Shown here piece after piece: positions 1 to 6,115 of a stretch of DNA of 39,547 nucleotides. Source of the stretch: Anaerolineae bacterium (GTDB lineage: Bacteria > Chloroflexota > Anaerolineae > B4-G1); NCBI GenBank assembly GCA_016783285.1, contig JADHWW010000108.1:1-39547 (forward strand), given 5' to 3'. Within the stretch, counting starts at the first letter, position 1, and each line of letters begins with the position of its first letter. The notes beneath the pieces are model-generated. The model was given only the letters and a program-made list of their open reading frames with translations. It made no database searches and had not been told where the DNA came from. The position numbers were made by a program, and so were the translations under genes.

Positions 1-306
1 ACCGGCTCTACCGTAGACACGAAGAGTGTTTACCTCTTCTTCCTGTGTTGGAGCCGATTCCGCCGCCACCGCTGTCGAAAGAACAACGTCATCCAAGTCT
101 CCGCTGTTCACCGCGACCCTGGCGCAGGCAATCACATCGCCCGATTCGGCGAACCGTGGGCTGGCCTTGTAGGAATCCTCAAAGTCAGCCCCCGATCCAG
201 CCACGGTGCCAGCCCATGTCGCCAACAACGCAACCGCCACTGCGAAGATGACCAATCCAGTCCTCACAAGTGTCGGGACACCAATGTGCTTATTTAGTTT
301 TCTCAT
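1..306 (-). CDS. Secreted or membrane-anchored protein, N-terminal part (runs off the window)
   Basis: The open frame starts at the ATG at 306 behind an AGGAGG Shine-Dalgarno (313-318) and stays open to the left edge, giving 102 visible residues. Residues 12-40 form a basic start followed by a hydrophobic Ala/Val/Leu stretch, so this is a signal peptide or single N-terminal anchor. The part after it (FEDSYKASPRFAESGDVIAC) faintly resembles the start of DUF11-like extracellular repeats, which carry a similar K-x-x-P-x-x-A-x-x-G-D pattern. That family link is weak. Export is well supported, the function is unknown. The 82-bp promoter module at 371-452 lies just upstream and points into this gene. 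Confidence 0.6.
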   Translation of the reverse strand, partial: MRKLNKHIGVPTLVRTGLVIFAVAVALLATWAGTVAGSGADFEDSYKASPRFAESGDVIACARVAVNSGDLDDVVLSTAVAAESAPTQEEEVNTLRVYGRAG

Positions 307-370
307 CTTACACCTCCTATGTGTATGTATGCTGTTAGATAGAAAGGCTCCGAAGGGTGAAGACAAACCT

Positions 371-452
371 TGTCGGGTTGGTTGCCACACCAAGCATTAT
401 AGCACAAGGCTTGGCGCTATTGGGTTACAATACCGTTACGATACAGGAACAG
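371..452 (-). promoter_or_regulatory. 82-bp promoter module, copy 1 (extended -10 promoter)
   Basis: Read on the minus strand this block carries TGCTATAAT, an extended -10 box (TATAAT at 396-401), with no good -35. It points at the secreted protein starting at 306. The block is repeated in direct orientation at 1404-1485 with about 10 differences in 82 bp, so the two are copies of one module. Confidence 0.6.
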
Positions 453-617
453 GCGATTGCCCGCAGTGCTGGGCCTGCCCTGCCTGTTCCGAGCGTAGCC
501 GAGGGAAGCGTGGCCGAAGGGCCTGCCCTGAGCGTAGCCGAAGGGTGCGCCGGGTGTCAGCGTCAGCGCCAACAGTGCTGCCATCGTCAAACTGAATGCC
601 TTTGTGTGGGTCAACAT
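417..617 (-). pseudogene. Decayed secreted-peptide gene (signal peptide followed by repeat sequence)
   Basis: The frame starts at the ATG at 617 behind a GCAGGAGG ribosome site. Residues 1-24 make a convincing signal peptide (KAFSLTMAALLALTLTPGA). From residue 25 on the translation is not protein-like: it is dispersed repeat sequence (467-546) followed by part of the promoter module (371-452), ending at 417. The simplest reading is that a secreted-protein gene lost its mature part when repeats and the promoter block moved in. A short functional secreted peptide is possible but unlikely. No family recognised. Confidence 0.4.
467..546. repeat. Dispersed palindromic repeat, CGTAGCCGAAGGG type
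   Basis: Two to three degenerate copies of a short unit with the core GAGCGTAGCCGAAGGG stand in tandem. The same core pattern (CCTGAGC, a few bases, CGAAGGG) recurs inside genes at 33612-33682 and 36335-36454, so it is a dispersed family in this genome. Confidence 0.65.
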
Positions 618-737
618 CTTTTTGCCTCCTGCTGATGTATCGCTTGTGAACAGAGTGCTGTGGTACTCTCGCTCTGGCCAAGGCTGCCAGCCCAGAGCAG
701 GACCGAGGAGCCGAGGCCCATATCCGATTGCTCGTAT

Positions 738-1064
738 TTAGAACCGCGGCTTGATGTGCGCGGCCCATACGTCTTTCAAGCGTTGGGCATCGGCTGGCGA
801 AACGTGCCCCAGTCGAAACAACAGTAGGAATTGTTCCAGGCAATCCAATCGGGACAGGCGTACAGTCGAAGGAACGCGCAACCCACCGGTACGCCAGTCT
901 ACGAGGGACACATCGGCCGGCGTGCGCGGCGCAGCCGACGTCACGGCTGCTACGATAACATCCTGGCCATCCAGCCACAGCACGAGTACAGGACGCTTTT
1001 TAGAAGCGCTGCCGTCCGTAAACGGGATGTCTGCAACCCAAAAATCACCGGGGTTGATAATCAT
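738..1064 (-). CDS. PemK/MazF-family toxin (mRNA interferase-like)
   Basis: A 108-aa protein beginning MIINPGDFWVADIPFTDG. The GD-x-x-x-x-D-I-P-F start, the KKRPVLVL strand and the later TSAAPRTPADVSL segment fit the small barrel fold of PemK/MazF toxins, which cut mRNA. The length (108) is normal for the family. I take the ATG at 1064 because AAGGA sits 7 nt before it; an ATG at 1079 is in frame but has no good ribosome site. It overlaps the upstream small gene by 20 nt, the usual coupling of antitoxin and toxin. Whether the active-site residues are all present cannot be settled by eye. Confidence 0.75.
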   Translation of the reverse strand: MIINPGDFWVADIPFTDGSASKKRPVLVLWLDGQDVIVAAVTSAAPRTPADVSLVDWRTGGLRVPSTVRLSRLDCLEQFLLLFRLGHVSPADAQRLKDVWAAHIKPRF

Positions 1065-1260
1065 CGTATAATCCTTCATCTTGAGGTGCGTAACTGTTCA
1101 GAAATGCGCTGTGACTGCGGACTGGCGCGGGGCAGGGGCGTATTGTGATGAGCCAACGTCTTGTGTCGGCATGGGCAATCAACGATTCCGGCAGGGTGAT
1201 TAGCCTCTTACCAGGTTCAAGTTCAACTCTATAGGTCAGACTGACCAAACCGGTTTCCAT
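1045..1260 (-). CDS. Small antitoxin candidate paired with the PemK-like toxin
   Basis: A 71-aa protein from the ATG at 1260, behind AGGAGGTG (1264-1271), ending inside the toxin gene. The front (VSLTYRVELEPGKRLITLPE) has the look of a short beta-strand N-terminal domain and the tail is rich in charged and aromatic residues (DEGLYDDYQPR), as in toxin-neutralising tails. I recognise no specific family; the role is inferred from order, overlap and size. A strong promoter with a palindrome in its spacer (1300-1329) lies 40 nt upstream, which fits autoregulation by an antitoxin or TA complex. Confidence 0.5.
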   Translation of the reverse strand: METGLVSLTYRVELEPGKRLITLPESLIAHADTRRWLITIRPCPAPVRSHSAFLNSYAPQDEGLYDDYQPR

Positions 1261-1299
1261 AGGGCACCTCCTGTCTGTGGCGTCTATGCCTCCTGTGTG

Positions 1300-1329
1300 A
1301 TTGTAGCACGCTCGCGTGTATCTTGTCAA
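1300..1329 (-). promoter_or_regulatory. Promoter and operator candidate of the PemK-type pair
   Basis: On the minus strand: TTGACA (1324-1329), an 18-nt spacer and TACAAT (1300-1305), with an extended TG before the -10. The spacer contains the inverted repeat CACGC-GA-GCGTG (1308-1319), a plausible operator. Confidence 0.65.
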
Positions 1330-1403
1330 GCCGGGCAGCGTGCATCCCGGAAGTATGCACTCTTCAACCGTGCAACAAACACCCCCAACCGCTTCTCCAC
1401 CCC

Positions 1404-1485
1404 TGTCGGCTTGATTGCCACACCAAACATTATAGCACAAGGCTTGGCACTGTAGAGTTACAACACCGTTACGATACAGGAACAG
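1404..1485 (-). promoter_or_regulatory. 82-bp promoter module, copy 2
   Basis: Second copy of the block at 371-452, same orientation, with the extended -10 TGCTATAAT conserved (TATAAT at 1429-1434). It points toward the antitoxin-toxin pair, whose own promoter lies about 100 nt further on, so it would be a second upstream promoter. Confidence 0.6.
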
Positions 1486-1598
1486 AAGAATCACGGATGG
1501 AGAATTAGACGAGGGGGGAAACCACGGTGGTGTCCCTGGACAATCGAGATAATTCTGGCACACTCCATTTTCACGGATTTTTCTGTTTTGGCTCTCCA

Positions 1599-1730
1599 GG
1601 ATTTCGCGTGGCGGGTGATTTTACCCTGCTCAGAGGGGACGTGTCGTCCCCGTATCTGGGATTAGGTTACGCCCTGCACCCGTAAGTGGGGCGCGGACGG
1701 CACGTCCGCTTGGAGCACCACGCGAAATCC
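1599..1730. mobile_element. 132-bp element with 13-bp terminal inverted repeats and two inner hairpins
   Basis: The ends are perfect inverted repeats: GGATTTCGCGTGG (1599-1611) and its reverse complement (1718-1730). Inside are two perfect 7-bp hairpins with 3-nt loops: GGGGACG/CGTCCCC (1635-1641 and 1645-1651) and GCGGACG/CGTCCGC (1693-1699 and 1703-1709). It carries no gene and interrupts the reading frame that overlaps the nucleotidyltransferase. This is MITE-like. No target-site duplication is obvious. Confidence 0.7.
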
Positions 1731-1828
1731 GAAAGACCCTCTGTTTTTCTCACGCGTTCGACCACCCGTGCTAACTCTTGCAACTCTGTGCGAATACGCC
1801 CGGCGGTGGCTCGATAGACTTGCTTCAT
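1667..1828 (-). pseudogene. Truncated partner of the nucleotidyltransferase (HEPN-like candidate), cut by the 132-bp element
   Basis: The ATG at 1828 overlaps the nucleotidyltransferase stop in an ATGA arrangement, as in HEPN-MNT pairs. The first 35 residues (YRATAGRIRTELQELARVVE and on) look like a helical N-terminus of the type seen in proteins paired with MNT antitoxins. From about residue 34 the frame runs into the element at 1599-1730 and stops at 1667. I find no continuation of the gene on the far side (1486-1598), so the loss is not just an insertion. The HEPN assignment rests on context and a short helix only. Confidence 0.45.
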
Positions 1829-2205
1829 AGCGGCTTCCCCTCTCGAACGATGGCCTCACGCGGCGCCGGCCTACAGTGCTCCACGGCGACCAGATCGATC
1901 TTGAACTCGGGTGAAATGTCCTGTAACTTGGCCACGGCAACAAAATAGTCGTCGAATTTCAAGCCCCACGTGGCCAGGTCTATGTCCGACGTTCCGGAAA
2001 ACCAAAAGCCGTGAACCAGTGACCCGAAAGCCGCCACCTGCGTAGCGCCGAACTGTTCTTTCAACAATGCCACAGCACGGTGTGCTACTTGCCAGGCGCG
2101 CTCCCGGCGTCGCGCTAACGCCTGTTGCTCTTCTTCCCACCGGCGTCGTGCAGTGGCTCGATATACAGCCATCGCTTTCGGGCTCACTTGTAGAGCAGTA
2201 GACAT
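1825..2205 (-). CDS. Minimal nucleotidyltransferase (MNT/MntA type)
   Basis: A 126-aa protein. The Pol-beta-type motif is clear: GS at residues 61-62, then D74-x-D76 (GTSDIDLATWG), with a third acidic candidate at D104 in FKIDLV. Small proteins of this family act as antitoxins that modify a partner HEPN RNase. The start is the ATG at 2205 behind AGGAGGAGAAAG; an in-frame ATG further up lies inside that ribosome site. Residues 1-55 form a charged helix region. The partner gene overlaps its stop but is truncated, so this antitoxin is probably orphaned. Confidence 0.8.
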   Translation of the reverse strand: MSTALQVSPKAMAVYRATARRRWEEEQQALARRRERAWQVAHRAVALLKEQFGATQVAAFGSLVHGFWFSGTSDIDLATWGLKFDDYFVAVAKLQDISPEFKIDLVAVEHCRPAPREAIVREGKPL

Positions 2206-2246
2206 GCGCTTTCTCCTCCTCAAACATACAGCCTCTCACTTGCTCA

Positions 2247-2275
2247 ATTGTAGCACAATAGCAGCCCTCACACAA
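2247..2275 (-). promoter_or_regulatory. Promoter candidate of the nucleotidyltransferase
   Basis: Minus strand: TTGTGT (2270-2275), 17-nt spacer, TACAAT (2247-2252) with an extended TG before the -10. The -35 is weak. Confidence 0.4.
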
Positions 2276-2322
2276 ACGACAGCGACTTGGCACTCGAACA
2301 CGCCTCACTCAGCAGTCCAACG

Positions 2323-2496
2323 TCAGCCACCGGCATCAAAGATCACCTGGCCTTCCTCGATGGTCTCGCACGGGAAAGGCGCACCGGCAGCGATCTGTGC
2401 AGTCAACTCGTCTCGCGTCTTTACCACTGGCCGGACGATGCCGTCACTACAGGCGTAGACCATCTCCCAATCCACCGGGTGCTCAAAGACCACCAG
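2323..2496 (-). pseudogene. Possible gene remnant between the CHAP/PKD gene and the nucleotidyltransferase
   Basis: A stop-free stretch in a different frame from the CHAP/PKD gene reads as a protein-like tail of about 57 residues (HPVDWEMVYACSDGIVRPVV and on, ending VIFDAGG). It has no start of its own and is overlapped by the last codons of the CHAP/PKD gene. It could be the C-terminal end of a lost gene. I do not recognise the family, and chance coding is possible. Confidence 0.2.
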
Positions 2497-5200
2497 CGCA
2501 GAGTTCCAGCGACACGTCGTCCACGTACATCGCCGTGACGCCGTCTGTGCCATCGTTGTAGACGCCAAATTGCAGCTTGATGGTTCGACTTTGCTCACCA
2601 CAGGTGGTCTGACCGGCGTAGGCTCCCAGGTCGAACTGGTGGAACACCCACTGGCGGTCGTCAGTGCGCTGCCGAAGCAACGTGTCTAGCGTCTGGTCGT
2701 CCTCATTGAGGATGAGCACGTACTGCCAATCGCCTGCCAGAGGACGGGATGGGACAATCAGTTTGGCCAGGGACTCTCCGGTCATTGGATAGAGCCAGAA
2801 TCGCAGCGTAGCGCTGAAGGCGCCGGCGGGGATGGTCACTGTCTGGCGGGCAGAGGAGTAACTGTAACGGTTGTCACCCGGCTCGACGATGCCCACGCGC
2901 ATGGAGCGGTCGCCGGTGTGGGTTATGGCCGTGGTGTAGGTGGCGGGGTAGTCGGTGTCGGGGATCACCCAGGCACTGTCGTCCTCAAAGCCGCCGTTGG
3001 CGATCCCCTCGACACACGGCGCAGGTGGCGACGTATAGTTGTGCAAGAGGAGAGGGAGATAGACGCTTTCGTAGACAGTGATGTCACGGGGACGGGTGCA
3101 AGTGTCTGTGATACCTGAGCCGGAGACGGTCAGGGAGACCGTGTAGATCCCGGCGGTGGTGTAGACGTGGGTGGGACCTGGCTGCGTGCCGGTGAGACCA
3201 CCTGTGGTGAGCAAAGTCGAACCACCTGTGGTGAGCAAAGTCGAACCATCACCAAAGTCCCATTGCCAGGCGGTGATGTCACCTGCCGACGCATCGGCGA
3301 ACTGGACGGCAAGCGGCGCCGGGCCGCTGGCGGGATGGGCGGTGAAATTGGCAATGATGGGCTTGTCACTGACCCGGACGTAATTCGTTTTTATCTCTGT
3401 GTCGCTCCCGCCCGGCCCGCTCACGGTGAGGCTGACGGAAAAAGTACCGGTGCAGGCATACGTGTGGGTGGGGTGTTGCGCCGTGCCGGTTATGCCGCCT
3501 CCAAAGTCCCACAACTGGGTGGCGATAGAACCGGTGGAGGTGTCGGTGAACACGACAGTCAACGGCGGCTGGCCGGCCAGCGGCGCGGCGCCGAAAGATG
3601 CCTGCACTGGGATATAGATGGATATGACGTGAGTGCCGGTGACCGTGCCTCCGGCGTTGGCGGCTGTGACGGTGATGGCCTGGGTACCGGTCGTATTCCA
3701 GGTGAAGGCGACCGTGTCGCTTAAGCCGCCCGTGTTCGTGACGGGAAGCTGCCCGGTGGCCTGCCAGACGTAGGTGATAGGCGCCGTAGCCGTGATCGGG
3801 CTGGCGGTGGCGATGAAGGCGTAGCCAGCCTGGACAACACCCGTCGTCGGGCCGGCGACGGTCACACCGGACGGCGGAACGTTGTCGCTACGGGGGTCGT
3901 GCAACCAGCCACTAACCGCATTGCTTACAACCCAGTCATTGACGGTAAGTGTGTTGCTGCCATCAGGTGAACTGTTTTGTTCTATGACCACGATTGTGCC
4001 ATCGCCGTTGCTGTCTACAATTGATCCGGCCACGACAGACGTGTGTCCCCAGGTACAAGTCTCGCCATAACTCAAAATGTCGTCCGGTTGGGGCGCCTGG
4101 CCTGGCGCGCCGTTTGCTATTTGCTCCAGCCAGCAGCCGTTCGTATCCACGTCACAGTTCCAGACCACCTGGCTGCCATTGGCACTGTAAGGGGCAATAT
4201 CATAAGCCAGGTACATGAACCGTTTGCTCAGTTCGGGGCATTGCCACTCCAACTGTTCCACCGCGCCGGGGAAGAATGCAACCCACACCTCAGGAGCGCC
4301 GTCAGCCCACGGGCGTGGCCCACAGGCTTTCACCCCTCTATGGACAGCGCCTAGAGGGTATGCGGGTATACCTGTTTCCGCATAATAATTGTTCGTGTCG
4401 CAGTCACCATCCCACCAGGGTGGAAATGGGAGATCGGAAGTGATAGACTGTGACGCAGAGATATTATCAAGAGTGGCGTATGATCGAGGCAAGAGGCTGC
4501 CTGCTGCCGCCGCACTCGTCGAGGGGCGGCTCAAATCTGGACTATTCAACTCGGTGCTATCAAGCGGACTGACCAGAGACAACACCTGGCTGCGCGACAT
4601 CTCTGCGCTGGGCAGTTTTTGACTGGCACGCACAATCCAGATGCGGCTGCCCGCTTCGACCACCCACTCTGTTATCGCGACCGGCCTGGCAACAATACCA
4701 TCAACGTGCAAGTCCACCACACTGACCGAACCAACGACCCGCTGGCCGAAAAAGTGTGCGCCAGGCCCTGCCTGTGGATTTCCCCCCTGTTTCTCTCGAT
4801 AGTCCCGCAGAGTGGCGCGGTACACCTCTTCACTCCGGGCAGCCGCCCTGGGCAGAGATTCCGTGCTGGGTTTCGTGCCAAAGGAAATCGCGGTGATCGA
4901 AAATTCCTCAAAGACGTCTCCGCGTCCCATTTCGACGGCCGTCGCCACCTGGATAGCGTCATCTGGGTCAGGTGTGGCAAAGTTGGCAGCGGGCAAAAAG
5001 GACGTACACAGGCGCAATTCGACACCATCGAGAGAGAGTGAGGTGCTCGGTAGACCTGTCAGGGGACAGAGTTCTGGCGCGGACGGCGGTGGTACGTGGG
5101 CGGATGCAGGCCGGGTAGACGGGCACATCAGGAGGAGCACGCCGCTCAGCAGCAGAATCAGTGCCATCACTGTGACAAAAGGCTTGTTCACTCTCATCAC
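2483..5200 (-). CDS. Secreted CHAP-like and PKD-domain protein
   Basis: A 905-aa exported protein. Residues 8-35 are a signal peptide. Around residues 260-440 is a CHAP-like segment with CTWGHTSVV (Cys and His near 380-385) followed by DSNGDGTIVVIEQNSS, which matches the Cys-His-Asn/Glu layout of papain-like amidases. Two PKD domains follow, with WDFGGG near 565 and WDFGDG near 648. After a short linker (VYLPLLLHN, residues about 730) comes a beta-rich C-terminal domain of carbohydrate-binding jelly-roll type. It probably acts outside the cell on glycan or peptide bonds. A GTG at 5200 (8 nt after GGAGG) and an ATG at 5197 are both possible starts. Short palindromic repeats occur within the coding sequence in both orientations. 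Confidence 0.7.
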   Translation of the reverse strand: MMRVNKPFVTVMALILLLSGVLLLMCPSTRPASAHVPPPSAPELCPLTGLPSTSLSLDGVELRLCTSFLPAANFATPDPDDAIQVATAVEMGRGDVFEEFSITAISFGTKPSTESLPRAAARSEEVYRATLRDYREKQGGNPQAGPGAHFFGQRVVGSVSVVDLHVDGIVARPVAITEWVVEAGSRIWIVRASQKLPSAEMSRSQVLSLVSPLDSTELNSPDLSRPSTSAAAAGSLLPRSYATLDNISASQSITSDLPFPPWWDGDCDTNNYYAETGIPAYPLGAVHRGVKACGPRPWADGAPEVWVAFFPGAVEQLEWQCPELSKRFMYLAYDIAPYSANGSQVVWNCDVDTNGCWLEQIANGAPGQAPQPDDILSYGETCTWGHTSVVAGSIVDSNGDGTIVVIEQNSSPDGSNTLTVNDWVVSNAVSGWLHDPRSDNVPPSGVTVAGPTTGVVQAGYAFIATASPITATAPITYVWQATGQLPVTNTGGLSDTVAFTWNTTGTQAITVTAANAGGTVTGTHVISIYIPVQASFGAAPLAGQPPLTVVFTDTSTGSIATQLWDFGGGITGTAQHPTHTYACTGTFSVSLTVSGPGGSDTEIKTNYVRVSDKPIIANFTAHPASGPAPLAVQFADASAGDITAWQWDFGDGSTLLTTGGSTLLTTGGLTGTQPGPTHVYTTAGIYTVSLTVSGSGITDTCTRPRDITVYESVYLPLLLHNYTSPPAPCVEGIANGGFEDDSAWVIPDTDYPATYTTAITHTGDRSMRVGIVEPGDNRYSYSSARQTVTIPAGAFSATLRFWLYPMTGESLAKLIVPSRPLAGDWQYVLILNEDDQTLDTLLRQRTDDRQWVFHQFDLGAYAGQTTCGEQSRTIKLQFGVYNDGTDGVTAMYVDDVSLELCAGGL
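2578..2610 (-). repeat. 33-bp repeat in the CHAP/PKD gene, single copy, inverted
   Basis: Matches the block at 3195-3251 in opposite orientation (core ACCACCTGTGGTGAGCAAAG). The 12-bp head ACCACCTGTGGT can form a small hairpin. It is read in frame as part of the jelly-roll domain. Confidence 0.6.
3195..3251 (+). repeat. 33-bp repeat in the CHAP/PKD gene with internal 24-bp duplication
   Basis: Same repeat as 2578-2610 but in the other orientation, with a 24-bp unit doubled. It adds the tandem peptide STLLTTGGSTLLTTGG to the second PKD domain without breaking the frame. Confidence 0.65.
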
Positions 5201-5271
5201 TCAGATGACCTCCTCGCCGTTGAATCGCTGATGGCGTCGTCAGTGCTCTCAGTGGCATCAGCGGTTCGATC

Positions 5272-5384
5272 TACGGCCACCAGCGGCCCACGTCCTAGAT
5301 GGCGCGGAAGGTCGCGGTGATGGTCTGCTCCCCACCCGGTGCAGTGATGACTTTAGGTCAGACGAATTGTTGTTGCTTGTCTTT
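5272..5384 (-). pseudogene. Duplicated gene-tail fragment, copy 1
   Basis: About 115 bp, close to 90% identical to 5818-5934. Read on the minus strand both copies keep the frame KDKQQQFV-stop, with a silent CAG/CAA change, then continue in the same frame to a shared WWP-stop. No start belongs to this copy, so it looks like an orphaned 3' end. It also overlaps the promoter of the plus-strand gene at 5464. Confidence 0.5.
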
Positions 5385-5401
5385 CTATGTCATGGTATAC
5401 T
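5373..5401 (+). promoter_or_regulatory. Promoter of the small plus-strand gene
   Basis: TTGCTT (5373-5378), 17-nt spacer, TATACT (5396-5401) with an extended TG before the -10. It lies about 60 nt before the ATG at 5464. Confidence 0.55.
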
Positions 5402-5463
5402 ATCACTACGTTTTTCCCAACGTGTAGCCGGCTTCAAGTATGTTTCTGGAAGGAGATGTAATA

Positions 5464-5763
5464 ATGGTAACAACGATGACCTTGCACACAGAACTATTTA
5501 CTGATAGAACATTGTGCATCCCTTTACCTCTCAATGTGCCACAAGGCCCATTAGAGGTAGTAGTGGTGATCATCCCCTTCCAACCTGCTCCTCATATATC
5601 TAGCCTGGCCGGACGGTGGCAATCTTATTTCCCGCCTGACTTTGACATTGATAGCACCCTCCAGGAAATCCGCCACGAGTGGGAAGAAGAATGGATGGAC
5701 GCGCCTATCCTCACCCGCGATCCCCTCATCAATGCCTGCGCCGACGTGACTTGCGTTTGGTAA
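5464..5763 (+). CDS. Small antitoxin-like hypothetical protein
   Basis: A 99-aa protein starting at the ATG at 5464, 8 nt after AAGGAG. The first half (TLHTELFTDRTLCIPLPLNV, then GPLEVVVVI) has the strand pattern of small antitoxin-like proteins common in Chloroflexota and cyanobacteria, where a beta-rich start is followed by a helical, acidic tail (here RHEWEEEWMD). No toxin gene follows on this strand. It has its own promoter and stands alone. Function unknown; the antitoxin-like label is a resemblance only. Confidence 0.5.
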   Translation: MVTTMTLHTELFTDRTLCIPLPLNVPQGPLEVVVVIIPFQPAPHISSLAGRWQSYFPPDFDIDSTLQEIRHEWEEEWMDAPILTRDPLINACADVTCVW

Positions 5764-5817
5764 GGACACTCGCTTTTTAGCGCCTCAACACCCCTCGGCG
5801 GCTTCAGTGATTCCAAC

Positions 5818-5934
5818 CTACGGCCACCAGCGGCTCACGTCTTGGATGGCGCAGAAGGTCACGGTGATGGGCTGCTCCCCACCCGGTGTAGTGATGACTT
5901 CAGGAGGTCAGACGAACTGTTGTTGCTTGTCTTT
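5818..5934 (-). repeat. Duplicated gene-tail fragment, copy 2
   Basis: Partner of 5272-5384. Here it forms the 3' part of the small glycine-rich peptide gene at 5859-6056. A run of six A at the junction means a one-base slip would join the peptide to the KDKQQQFV ending, which is the frame conserved between the copies. Confidence 0.6.
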
Positions 5935-6056
5935 TTTGGCAGATAGGGGAGCATCTGTTCCAGCAGCGCACCAACCGCGCTCCCGGCCAGAGTTCCAGCC
6001 GGCCCGGCTACGGCCGTCCCTGCCGCGCTGCAAAAAATGCGTGTCCACGATACCAT
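5859..6056 (-). CDS. Small glycine/alanine-rich hydrophobic peptide
   Basis: A 65-aa product from the ATG at 6056, behind AGGAGTG. Residues 8-35 are hydrophobic with repeated small residues in GxxxG/AxxxG spacing (AAGTAVAGPAGTLAGSAVGA), a glycine-zipper pattern able to sit in or pack on membranes. The last 20 residues are in a frame that is probably wrong: a one-base slip at the A-run (about 5931-5936) gives the ending KKDKQQQFV, conserved in the duplicated tail. So the native peptide is perhaps 52 aa and basic at its end. It could be a bacteriocin-like peptide, a holin-like peptide or a domain fragment of a larger protein; I cannot choose. Confidence 0.4.
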   Translation of the reverse strand: MVSWTRIFCSAAGTAVAGPAGTLAGSAVGALLEQMLPYLPKKTSNNSSSDLLKSSLHRVGSSPSP

Positions 6057-6115
6057 TTTGTCACACTCCTTGTCTTGTGGTACCCACCTGGAGCAGTGCG
6101 TCCCAGGCACAGTTG

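Noticed and set aside
5272..5384. Selenocysteine or stop readthrough at the conserved TGA in the duplicated tail
   Set aside because: No SECIS-like hairpin follows, and one copy has an additional in-frame TAG. Decay explains it better.
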